A DNA stretch of 64,000 nt, from assembly GCF_016744625.1 (NCBI RefSeq), contig NZ_JADGDZ010000011.1:1-64000 (forward strand), read 5' to 3'. Source of the DNA: Winogradskyella sp. (GTDB taxonomy: Bacteria; Bacteroidota; Bacteroidia; Flavobacteriales; Flavobacteriaceae). Below are positions 27,534-34,608 of the stretch, piece after piece. Position 1 is the first letter of the stretch, and each line of letters opens with the position of its first letter. A program made the position numbers and the translations under genes. The notes below the pieces were generated by a model. It saw only the letters and a program-made list of their open reading frames with translations, did no database searches and had not been told where the DNA came from.

Positions 27534-28514
27534 TTAAAATTCAAGAAAATCTATCTGATAAATCCGACTAGATCCATTATCATACTTATTAATTTCAGTG
27601 AATAATTCATCAGCAGAACTAAAACCATTTTCTTTTTGTTCTACATTACTTCTTCGACTTGTAAAATAAAGCGTCCCATTATTTACAAAAGGACAAAACT
27701 CCATGTGTTTAGAATTGATGTTCTTACCTAGGTTTTCAGCTTTAGTCCATTCACCATTTACATTTTTACTTATATACATATCACCAGAACCAAGCCCATC
27801 TGCTCGTCTCCAACCACCAAAAATTATATACGATTCGTCTGGCGCAATAAAGGCATTATATTCTGGACCTTTGCTATTAATACCTTCTCCTAAAATTATT
27901 GGCTTAGAGTAAGTGTTGTTTTCCCATTTACTAACAAAGATATCGTCAGCAGATTCTAGTTCTTTTTTAATAGTGGTAAAATAGAGATTGTTATTGCTAG
28001 CAACTGCTGGATAAAATTCATCACCATCAGTATTAATTGGCGCTCCAATGTTTTTAGGTTGCGACCACATTGAAGTTTTAGTTTCTCGCTCTACATACCA
28101 AATATCCATATCTTTAATGTTAGTATTATCTTTAGAAACTGGTCTGTTGGAAGCAAAATATAGTTTTAAATTATCAGGTGAAAGAAAAGGTTCTAAGTCT
28201 GTGTATTGTCCTGAGAAATTACTTATTTGTGGTTCTTGCCATTCACCATTTTTGTTTTCAATTTTCATAATTACAGAAAGTTCTCTAGCAGGACTTTGTA
28301 AAGAAAAATAAGCTTCATTCTCTTCTGAGTTCATTGTAAAATCCCTAACGTTTATAAACTGTGAGAAGATGTGCTCTGCAAAAGGTTGGACACTTTCTTT
28401 TGGTGCTTCGATTTTTTCAGTTTTTGCTGCATCTGTATTAATTGCTTCTTTTTCTTTGCAAGAGGTCATCACAAATATTAAAAGAATGACGAGTACAAAA
28501 TTTAAGGATTTCAT
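27534..28514 (-). CDS. PD40 beta-propeller lipoprotein
   Basis: 326 residues. Lipoprotein signal with lipid Cys19 (MTSCKEKEA) followed by Lys-Glu, as in Bacteroidota surface-export signals. The body holds several WD40-like (PD40/TolB-type) repeats: LEPFLSPDNLKLYFASNR, GDEFYPAVASNNNLYFTT, EYNAFIAPDESYIIFGG, HMEFCPFVNNGTLYFTSRR. No enzyme residues recognised. Probably an outer-membrane-attached protein. Converges on pyk. Confidence 0.78.
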   Translation of the reverse strand: MKSLNFVLVILLIFVMTSCKEKEAINTDAAKTEKIEAPKESVQPFAEHIFSQFINVRDFTMNSEENEAYFSLQSPARELSVIMKIENKNGEWQEPQISNFSGQYTDLEPFLSPDNLKLYFASNRPVSKDNTNIKDMDIWYVERETKTSMWSQPKNIGAPINTDGDEFYPAVASNNNLYFTTIKKELESADDIFVSKWENNTYSKPIILGEGINSKGPEYNAFIAPDESYIIFGGWRRADGLGSGDMYISKNVNGEWTKAENLGKNINSKHMEFCPFVNNGTLYFTSRRSNVEQKENGFSSADELFTEINKYDNGSSRIYQIDFLEF

Positions 28515-28560
28515 TTTTGGTTGTTTTTGTTAGCCTTATAAACTTAAGGCAATCAAATGA

Positions 28561-29670
28561 CTAAAATTCAAATTTTAACTGTACGCTAACAGATTTTTTC
28601 TTGGCTTCGGAAGCTTTAGATCTATTTGGTTGAGTATTTAAGTTAGACATAGAAATTCCTAATAACCGCACAGAATTATTCAATTTATCTTGATACAATA
28701 AATCTTTAGAAGTTTCAAGAATAATGGCTTTTTCACTTACAAAATAAGGCAATGTTTTGCTCCGCGTTTGTAACGTGAAGTCACTATACTTAATTTTTAA
28801 AGTAACCGTTTTTCCCGCTACTTTACTTTTATCTAATCGCTTCGATACTTCTTCAGCAATGTGTTCTAGTTTTTCGAGCATAAAAACTTCAGAGGATAGG
28901 TTTTTACTAAACGTACGCTCTGCGGCCAATGACTTTCGAATACGATTTGGTTTCACTTCACTATTATGGATACCACGTACTACATGATAATAATAACGAC
29001 CCGATTTCCCGAAGTTTTCATCTAAATATTCGAGACTTTTTGCTTTTAAATCTTTTCCTGTAAAAATTCCTTTTTGATACATTTTTTCTGCCGTTACCTT
29101 GCCAACACCATAAAACTTTCTTATATCTAAATCTTCTAAAAACTGAAGCACATCTTCTGGGTTTACCGTTTTCTGTCCATTGGGTTTATTATAATCACTA
29201 GCAACTTTAGCAATAAACTTATTTATAGAGATGCCTGCGGAAGCTGTTAAGCCAACTTCATTAAAAATCCGTGTTCTTATCTCTTCGGCTAATAAAGTTG
29301 CGCTAGGAAGTCCTTTTTTGTTCTCTGTGACATCTAAATAGGCTTCGTCTAATGATAATGGTTCCACTAAATCTGTATAATCGTAGAATATAGACTTTAC
29401 TTGCTTGGAAATTTCAGAATAACGAGCAAAATCTGTTTTAACAAATATTAGTTCTGGGCAAAGTTTTATGGCCAGACGACCAGACATGGCGCTTTTTACG
29501 CCAAATTTACGTGCTTCGTAGCTTGCTGCACTAATAACACCTCTTGCACCTCCACCACCAACAGCAATTGGTTTTCCTTTTAGATCGGGATTATCCATTT
29601 GCGCTACAGATGCATAAAATGCATCCATATCTACATGAATTATCTTTCTTATTGGTAAGGCTTCTGACAC
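28561..29670 (-). CDS. dinB: DNA polymerase IV (Y-family)
   Basis: 369 residues. Catalytic carboxylates in HVDMDAFYASV (D14, D16) and SLDEAYLDVT (D108, E109); little-finger domain to the end. The last residues (KSVSVQLKFEF) resemble a beta-clamp-binding tail. It copies damaged DNA in translesion synthesis. Monocistronic, divergent from the DUF2238 gene. Confidence 0.93.
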   Translation of the reverse strand: MSEALPIRKIIHVDMDAFYASVAQMDNPDLKGKPIAVGGGGARGVISAASYEARKFGVKSAMSGRLAIKLCPELIFVKTDFARYSEISKQVKSIFYDYTDLVEPLSLDEAYLDVTENKKGLPSATLLAEEIRTRIFNEVGLTASAGISINKFIAKVASDYNKPNGQKTVNPEDVLQFLEDLDIRKFYGVGKVTAEKMYQKGIFTGKDLKAKSLEYLDENFGKSGRYYYHVVRGIHNSEVKPNRIRKSLAAERTFSKNLSSEVFMLEKLEHIAEEVSKRLDKSKVAGKTVTLKIKYSDFTLQTRSKTLPYFVSEKAIILETSKDLLYQDKLNNSVRLLGISMSNLNTQPNRSKASEAKKKSVSVQLKFEF

Positions 29671-29685
29671 ACCACAAATTTATAA

Positions 29686-29693
29686 TATCTTTG
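29686..29693 (+). promoter_or_regulatory. -7 box of the DUF2238 membrane protein gene
   Basis: TATCTTTG matches TAnnTTTG and lies 21 bases before the ATG at 29715. It supports that start over the upstream in-frame ATG codons, which fall inside dinB on the other strand. Confidence 0.45.
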
Positions 29694-29714
29694 GTTGCAA
29701 CGATTAACCAAACT

Positions 29715-30317
29715 ATGAAACTTATTTATTCGCTTCTTGTTTTAATAATACTGCTTCTTATTTGGTCTGCTGTTAACCCTTTTGAATATTTCACATGGAT
29801 TTTAGAAGTTTCTCCGGCAGTTATAGGAATTATAGTTCTTGTGCTTACTTTTAAACGTTTTCGGTTTACAAATTTGGTATATGTTCTAATCTTTTTTCAT
29901 TGCGCTATTCTAATAATTGGAGGCCATTACACGTACGCAGAAGTTCCATTATTTGATTGGATACAAGAAGTCTTCAACCAAACTCGAAATAATTACGATA
30001 AAGTTGGGCATTTTGCACAAGGATTTGTGCCTGCTATGATTGCAAGAGAATTAGTAATTAGAAAACAGGTGGTTAATTCTAATAGCTGGCTTAATTTTAT
30101 AATAGTTTGCATGGCTATGGCAATTAGTGTTACTTATGAATTTATTGAATGGGCAGTTTCTTTAGGAACAGGCGAGGGAGGAGATTCTTTTTTAGGAACA
30201 CAAGGTTACATTTGGGATACGCAATCTGATATGTTATTTGCAACTATTGGTGCAATTATCGCTTTGATATTATTTGGAAAATACCACACAAGACAAATAA
30301 AAGAATTGAATATTTAA
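29715..30317 (+). CDS. DUF2238 (YjdF-like) membrane protein
   Basis: 200 residues with about five or six transmembrane segments. Start 29715 is chosen because the frame upstream lies antisense to dinB and reads unlike protein, and a -7 box sits between. Family signatures are GGHYTYAEVP, NNYDKVGHFAQGFVPAMIARELV and a later YEFIEWAV...GEGGDSFLGTQGYIWDTQSDM. Conserved His, Asp and Glu in the membrane suggest metal or proton handling, but the function is unknown. Confidence 0.85.
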   Translation: MKLIYSLLVLIILLLIWSAVNPFEYFTWILEVSPAVIGIIVLVLTFKRFRFTNLVYVLIFFHCAILIIGGHYTYAEVPLFDWIQEVFNQTRNNYDKVGHFAQGFVPAMIARELVIRKQVVNSNSWLNFIIVCMAMAISVTYEFIEWAVSLGTGEGGDSFLGTQGYIWDTQSDMLFATIGAIIALILFGKYHTRQIKELNI

Positions 30318-30355
30318 CTTTATAAATGTGATTCCTGTTTTCATGGGAACTATAG

Positions 30356-30823
30356 ATGATAGAAATAGAACGTAAATTTTTAGTCACCTCAGATGCTTTT
30401 AAAAATGAAGCATTTAATAGCTATACCATAAAACAAGGTTTTTTAAATAGTCATAAAGAGCGAACGGTTAGAGTACGTTTAAAAAAAGACAAAGGCTACT
30501 TAACTGTAAAAGGTAAATCATCTGAAGATGGTTTATCTCGATTTGAATGGGAAAAAGAAATTTCAAAAACTGAAGCAGAAGCACTTTTAAAACTTTGCGA
30601 AAAAGGTGTTATTGATAAAGTTCGTTACGAAGTAAAATTGGGAAATCACACTTTTGAAGTTGATGAGTTTTTTGGAGAAAATGAAGGCTTAATAATGGCT
30701 GAAGTGGAATTAAATTCTGAAAAAGAAACTTACGAAAAACCAAATTGGCTAGGAAAAGAGGTGACAGGAGATATAAAATATTACAATTCTCTATTGAGTA
30801 AATCACCATTTAAAAGTTGGTAA
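30356..30823 (+). CDS. CYTH-domain (triphosphate tunnel metalloenzyme) protein
   Basis: 155 residues. It starts with the ExExK signature (E3-I-E5-R-K7). Tunnel Arg/Lys pairs are visible in RTVRVRLKKDKGYLTVKGK and RFEWEKEIS, with late EVDEF and AEVELNSE acidic strands. Single-domain bacterial members hydrolyse inorganic triphosphate or nucleoside triphosphates. It lies 38 bases after the DUF2238 gene and probably shares its transcript. Confidence 0.88.
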   Translation: MIEIERKFLVTSDAFKNEAFNSYTIKQGFLNSHKERTVRVRLKKDKGYLTVKGKSSEDGLSRFEWEKEISKTEAEALLKLCEKGVIDKVRYEVKLGNHTFEVDEFFGENEGLIMAEVELNSEKETYEKPNWLGKEVTGDIKYYNSLLSKSPFKSW

Positions 30824-30862
30824 ATTAATGCTTAATTTCTGCGTCTTTAAAAGTTAATTAAG

Positions 30863-30878
30863 CTATTGAATTCAATAG
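30863..30878. repeat. Perfect 16-base palindrome after the CYTH gene
   Basis: CTATTGAA followed by its reverse complement TTCAATAG, flanked further out by CTTTAA and TTAAAG and then by CGTTTTTT. It could be a weak terminator for the CYTH gene or an operator. Nothing else coding is seen between 30824 and 30973. Confidence 0.4.
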
Positions 30879-30973
30879 ATTAAAGCGTTTTTTAAATTTA
30901 TGTATTTTGCGCATTTACTTGGACCTTTTAAAATTTAGATTCTTTATAAATAGACCTTTAAATTCAAATTTTA

Positions 30974-31006
30974 TTTGGAAATAATAAAAGTCTAAGTTTA
31001 TATTTG
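30974..31006 (+). promoter_or_regulatory. Promoter of the pcfJ-like leader
   Basis: TTTG (30974-30977), 21 bases, TATATTTG (30999-31006): an excellent match to the Bacteroidota promoter. Transcription should start near 31012. It is the only clear promoter between the CYTH and PcfJ-like genes, so the transcript must pass two terminators to reach pcfJ. Confidence 0.75.
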
Positions 31007-31035
31007 CAACCAATTAAAACAAACAATTAGAACTA

Positions 31036-31128
31036 ATGCAAGTAAAAAATTCGACATATCATCTATTTATTATTGGACGTGAGCCAATATTAGATTCGGG
31101 TTTTGCAACGTGTATATCCAAGATATAA
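31036..31128 (+). CDS. Leader open frame 1 (30 codons)
   Basis: A 93-base frame starting about 24 bases after the predicted transcription start. It encodes a 30-residue peptide beginning MQVKNSTYHLFIIGR and ending FATCISKI. Codons 20-24 overlap a segment (31093-31105) able to pair with the 5' arm of the terminator that follows. No repeated control codon stands out. Its value is probably in being translated, not in the peptide. The equal length of leader frame 2 supports reality. Confidence 0.5.
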   Translation: MQVKNSTYHLFIIGREPILDSGFATCISKI

Positions 31129-31183
31129 GAGTTACCAAAAAAATATATTCAAAACCCGAGTTGTAAAAATCTCGGGTTTTTTT
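31093..31183 (+). promoter_or_regulatory. Attenuator 1: antiterminator/terminator pair
   Basis: Terminator: 10-bp stem AAAACCCGAG / CTCGGGTTTT (31151-31160 / 31171-31180), loop TTGTAAAAAT, T-run to 31183. Alternative: 31093-31105 inside leader frame 1 pairs with 31150-31162 over 13 positions (nine-base Watson-Crick core CGGGTTTTG / CAAAACCCG plus A-T and G-U pairs), which uses up the 5' arm of the terminator. The two structures exclude each other, as in amino-acid or antibiotic-type attenuators. Confidence 0.65.
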
Positions 31184-31201
31184 ATTGCTAAAATTTAAAA
31201 A

Positions 31202-31294
31202 ATGAGAACAGAAATAAACCATAATGCAGTAGTCGCAAATCAACTTTTAGTAAAGTTAATCTGCAGACATACATTTGAACCGAAAATCCTTTAG
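31202..31294 (+). CDS. Leader open frame 2 (30 codons)
   Basis: A second 93-base frame, starting 18 bases after the T-run of terminator 1, encoding 30 residues from MRTEINHNAVVANQLL to TFEPKIL. No promoter is seen between terminator 1 and this ATG, so it is reached only by read-through. Codons 26-28 contain GAACCGA (31277-31283), complementary to the terminator 2 arm. There is no sequence similarity to frame 1 beyond length and position. Confidence 0.45.
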   Translation: MRTEINHNAVVANQLLVKLICRHTFEPKIL

Positions 31295-31360
31295 TAAAAC
31301 AAAGCGATTATGATGCTAATAAAGCTCGGTTCTGTAAAAAGAATCGAGCTTTTTATTTTT
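31277..31360 (+). promoter_or_regulatory. Attenuator 2: antiterminator/terminator pair
   Basis: Terminator: 12-bp stem AAAGCTCGGTTC / GAATCGAGCTTT (31321-31332 / 31341-31352, one G-U), loop TGTAAAAA, then TTTTTATTTTTT. Alternative: GAACCGA in leader frame 2 (31277-31283) pairs with TCGGTTC (31326-31332). The loop repeats the TGTAAAAA of attenuator 1. The switch is weaker than module 1 (7 bp). Confidence 0.58.
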
Positions 31361-31369
31361 TAAAAAATT

Positions 31370-31447
31370 AAAGCCAAAAACAAATAAATGACAATTATTA
31401 AACCACGTTTACATATCGTAATTACAAGTTTAAGTGGCTTTACATAG
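31370..31447 (+). other. Third leader element: 19-codon frame within a short stem
   Basis: A 60-base frame (31388-31447; peptide MTIIKPRLHIVITSLSGFT) lies between AAAGCCA (31370-31376) and TGGCTTT (31435-31441), which can pair across it. No terminator follows; the PcfJ-like ATG is 25 bases downstream. It may be a translational-coupling version of the two modules before it, or coincidence. Confidence 0.35.
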
Positions 31448-31472
31448 CTAATAAGATGTAAATAAAATTAAA

Positions 31473-32948
31473 ATGAAGCCTATATGCAAAAATCAAAATA
31501 TAAATAAAAAACCTAGTGCTTATATAGCCTTGGTTAATAAAATCTATAGCGAGTCTAATAAGCCACAGCGCTATAAAGGAACTATGGAATCTATGTTGAG
31601 AGAGTTCTTCTCTAAGACAAGTAAATATAGATATACATGGAAAAGAGACACCTTCAAAGCCTTGCTTGTCCATTTGTATAACCAAAAGTGTTATGCTCTT
31701 TTACGCAGTTATGCTGAGGTAGAAGTATTACATAATATTAGTGCTTTTGGTAATAGAATATATAATGACATTGAGGGTTGGGAAGCTAGTAACGTAACAA
31801 AAGAGGAACAAATAAGTAGTTTGATAAAGTATTGTTTTGCTAAATACGAGACTCCTAAATTTCTAGAATACTGTTTTTATGGTAGCCAAAAATTGTACAT
31901 GCTTTGGTATATACAATTAGGTAAAGGTGTTAGTGTTAAAGACTTGTCTCAAATGCCAATAAAGCTCACTAGTAAAATGGCGCACGAGTTTAGAAATGCT
32001 CCAGATTATTATAGTGTTTTTAAGGCTTTGCGTTATGCTCAAGCCATAGGTTGTGGAGCAACAAAAGAAGCTGCCAAGCTTATAGCGTTTTCTAGTTTGT
32101 CTAGAACTCGAGATAATGAAGAAGTCTTTTGGACTACAGTGGTTCAGTTTTTTTCTCAAATTGAACGTTTGGAAACTAACGAATTGGACCAAATTGTAGA
32201 TTACTTGGCTTATAAGTATCGTGAGAACAATTCATTTTCTATGAAGGGTAGAACATTCAATGCCTTACTCAATCAAACGAATGATTGGCATCGTACAATG
32301 TATATTAATCGTGAAATTGAAAATGTTTTATCCTGGAAATCATCTGGTATAAAACCATTGTATAAAGCTGAAATTATTGGAGGACAAACCATAGTTTTTA
32401 AAACTATAGAACTTTGTAACTCAATAGAGCTTTATGACGAAGGTAAAGCAATGCAACACTGTGTTGCCGAATATGATGAAGATTGTGAAATAGGGGATAG
32501 TCGTATTTTCTCTTTGCAAAGTCAAGCAGAGAATGAAGCACCAACGCGATTGGCAACAATCGAAATTGCGTTGCCTTCATTTGAAATTGTACAAGCAAAA
32601 GCAAAATACAATCAAGAGCCTAATAAAAAGACAATGATGTTAATAGAGGATTGGATTAAGAGTTCTAATATAAAGAAAGTAAAAAAGGTAATACCTAACT
32701 ACGAACCTATTGCTCATGCAAGAGCAGTAGAGCGTACTGAAATGAATAATTTTGATTTTGGTGCTACTTTGATATTTAGAATAATCCTTCTTATTCTTTA
32801 TTTATTTTTAATGTTTGGTAGATTGTTGACTTCACAACCAACAATTAAACCAGATATAGAAAACTATCCCTTTTCTATAGATATGAAACATCAGTTAGAT
32901 TCAATATTTAAAGAAAAGTATGGTGTTAAACCGTTTAAGGTTGAATAA
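31473..32948 (+). CDS. PcfJ-like protein with C-terminal membrane anchor
   Basis: 491 residues. The first 270 are helical and repeat-like, with no recognised domain. Residues 300-400 match the PcfJ-like family: IELYDEGKAMQHCVAEYDEDCE with Met327, Gln328, His329 and Cys330, then SRIFSLQSQ and TRLATIEIALPSFEIVQAKAKYNQEP. A hydrophobic helix (about 429-452, TLIFRIILLILYLFLMFG) and a roughly 40-residue tail follow, so the protein is probably held in the inner membrane. PcfJ is named after a gene of conjugative plasmid pCF10; its biochemical role is unknown. No conjugation genes are nearby. Expression appears to be under the tandem attenuator leader upstream; a terminator follows. Confidence 0.72.
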   Translation: MKPICKNQNINKKPSAYIALVNKIYSESNKPQRYKGTMESMLREFFSKTSKYRYTWKRDTFKALLVHLYNQKCYALLRSYAEVEVLHNISAFGNRIYNDIEGWEASNVTKEEQISSLIKYCFAKYETPKFLEYCFYGSQKLYMLWYIQLGKGVSVKDLSQMPIKLTSKMAHEFRNAPDYYSVFKALRYAQAIGCGATKEAAKLIAFSSLSRTRDNEEVFWTTVVQFFSQIERLETNELDQIVDYLAYKYRENNSFSMKGRTFNALLNQTNDWHRTMYINREIENVLSWKSSGIKPLYKAEIIGGQTIVFKTIELCNSIELYDEGKAMQHCVAEYDEDCEIGDSRIFSLQSQAENEAPTRLATIEIALPSFEIVQAKAKYNQEPNKKTMMLIEDWIKSSNIKKVKKVIPNYEPIAHARAVERTEMNNFDFGATLIFRIILLILYLFLMFGRLLTSQPTIKPDIENYPFSIDMKHQLDSIFKEKYGVKPFKVE

Positions 32949-32978
32949 AAAAACGCTCAGAATTTTCAGAGCGTTTTT
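32947..32978 (+). terminator. Terminator of the PcfJ-like gene
   Basis: Stem AAACGCTC / GAGCGTTT around AGAATTTTCA, directly after the stop, with T's on the plus strand. It may also serve the convergent gene at 33038. Confidence 0.75.
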
Positions 32979-33037
32979 ATTTCGACAAACTAAATACTAT
33001 ATCTGAAGAATATTTTTAGAAAGCCTCTTTATATTTT

Positions 33038-34039
33038 TTAATCATTTGTTGATCCAATAATTCCCAAACCAGCACCACTAATACTTTGAGCATACCAAGT
33101 GTTGGTTTCTTTGTTCCAAGAGTAAGCACTGTTTTGGGAGACAACACCAATATTACCATTAGATTCTATAATAGAAATAGCAGTTCCGCTTACACTTTGA
33201 GCGTACCAAGTATTGGTTTCTTTATTCCAAGCATAAGCAGAGTTTTGAGAAATAGCACCAACATTACCATCAGAAGTGACAATAATCTTAATACCTGTTC
33301 CACTCATGCTTCGTGCGTACCAAGTATTGGTTTCTTTATTCCAAGCATAAGCAGAGTTTTGAGACATAGCGCCAATATTACCATTGCCTGCTTTTAAATC
33401 GATATAAGAACCACTCATGCTACGAGCATACCAAGTATTGTTTTCATCATTCCAAGCGTAAGCAGAATTTTGAGAAGCGGCACCAATGTTTCCTTTAGAT
33501 TCAATAATAGATTGACCAGCACCACTAAAGGATCTCGAATACCAAGTGTTGGTTTCTGCATCCCATGCATAGGCACTATTTTGTGAGTAAGCTCCAATAT
33601 TTCCACTTTGAGGAGTGTTAGGAGAATTATTATTAGAGTCACCAGAATTTTTAGCATATAAAGCATAAGGCACACTTAACAATTGACTAGTACCAGCGAT
33701 CGTATAATTAGTTCCGCCAGCTGGATCAGTTTCAGATTTTATATAATAAGTACCATTTCCCCAATCAATAGACGAGAAATCATCTGTTGTTGTACCAGAA
33801 CCTATAGATAAGGTAACTAATCCGTTTTCGTTGGTTGTAACAGTGTGAGTTTCTGTATAAACAGCAGTTCCAGTATCTGAGTTTTGTAATATACTTATTC
33901 TAATGCCTACAGAAGTAGTTTGTATAAGATCACCATCTGCATTTCTTACTAAAGCTTGATAGCTCATTAGCTCTGGTGCTTGGGCAAAAGAGATAAAAGA
34001 AAATGAAAATATAAACAGTAGTGCGTATAGATTTTTCAT
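33038..34039 (-). CDS. Secreted protein with five 37-residue tandem repeats
   Basis: 333 residues with a signal peptide (cut near FAQ, residue 19). Residues 20-130 are the common Bacteroidota module beginning PELMSYQALVRNADG and ending LLSVPYALYAK. From about 146 come five near-identical repeats of 37-38 residues, each of the form GNIGAxSQNSAYAW, then NKETNTWYAxSxSG, then a variable tail rich in Ile. The repeats read as beta-solenoid or propeller-like; function unknown. It follows a T9SS type A cargo gene by 3 bases and probably is co-transcribed with it. Confidence 0.75.
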   Translation of the reverse strand: MKNLYALLFIFSFSFISFAQAPELMSYQALVRNADGDLIQTTSVGIRISILQNSDTGTAVYTETHTVTTNENGLVTLSIGSGTTTDDFSSIDWGNGTYYIKSETDPAGGTNYTIAGTSQLLSVPYALYAKNSGDSNNNSPNTPQSGNIGAYSQNSAYAWDAETNTWYSRSFSGAGQSIIESKGNIGAASQNSAYAWNDENNTWYARSMSGSYIDLKAGNGNIGAMSQNSAYAWNKETNTWYARSMSGTGIKIIVTSDGNVGAISQNSAYAWNKETNTWYAQSVSGTAISIIESNGNIGVVSQNSAYSWNKETNTWYAQSISGAGLGIIGSTND

Positions 34040-34042
34040 GAT

Positions 34043-34507
34043 TTATTTTTTTGAAATTTTATAAGATTGAATAATAGTGTTGTCTTTGATTATATTTAAA
34101 ATATATATTGATGTTTCTAAAGAGGTCAGTTCAATTTTAGATTGAAGTGTGTTTAATTCACCTAAAGTTATTGTTCTACCTGATAAATCAATAAGTTGAT
34201 ATTTTAGATTTTCAATAGTGTTCAGGTGTATGTTTAAATAGTTTTCCGTTGGATTCGGAAAGACTTTAGAAATAGAGTTACTGAAATCATCGATATTTAA
34301 AACCTGAGAGACCTCATAAGGTATTTGAGCACCTGCAGAAGAACTTCCACCAAGACCATTAGCTTCTTTATAATGTATAAGACCAACAGAATAGGTTACT
34401 TTCCCTGAAGAAGACATGCTTTCTGACCCAGAAGACAGAATACTTTCTTGTGCAGACAAACCAAATGTGAAGCAGAATACTATAAAAACTAAAATTATTT
34501 TTTTCAT
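34043..34507 (-). CDS. Small T9SS cargo protein with type A sorting domain
   Basis: 154 residues: signal peptide (to LSAQ, residue 20), a Ser/Gly-rich stretch of about 60 residues, then a T9SS type A C-terminal domain: VFPNPTENYLNI, YQLIDLSGRTI, IYILNI and the closing QSYKISKK. It should be exported across the outer membrane by the type IX system. Almost all of it is targeting sequence, so it may be a carrier or partner of the repeat protein downstream. Confidence 0.8.
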   Translation of the reverse strand: MKKIILVFIVFCFTFGLSAQESILSSGSESMSSSGKVTYSVGLIHYKEANGLGGSSSAGAQIPYEVSQVLNIDDFSNSISKVFPNPTENYLNIHLNTIENLKYQLIDLSGRTITLGELNTLQSKIELTSLETSIYILNIIKDNTIIQSYKISKK

Positions 34508-34550
34508 CGATTTTTGAATTTAATAGAACCTCTAATGTAAGTTAAATCCT

Positions 34551-34586
34551 AAAAAAAGCCTATCATTTTAACAAAGGATAGGCTTT
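34551..34586 (-). terminator. Terminator of the PorP/SprF-OmpA operon
   Basis: A 10-bp stem AAAGCCTATC / GATAGGCTTT with a 12-base loop and a minus-strand T-run, about 22 bases past the stop of the PD40-OmpA gene. It ends the 42757-34609 operon. Confidence 0.85.
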
Positions 34587-34608
34587 ACTACGACTATTAT
34601 TTTATAAT

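Noticed and set aside
31440-31685. 81-residue minus-strand frame across the start of the PcfJ-like gene
   Set aside because: Shadow of the coding frame; it runs against the leader and has no promoter.
30974-32948. Retron-like or RNA-guided system at the PcfJ-like gene
   Set aside because: No reverse transcriptase, nuclease or repeat-spacer pattern. The hairpins fit terminators with competing pairings better than an msr-msd or guide RNA.
33040-33610. CRISPR-like array
   Set aside because: The periodic DNA is the in-frame 37-residue protein repeat; spacing and coding continuity exclude an array.
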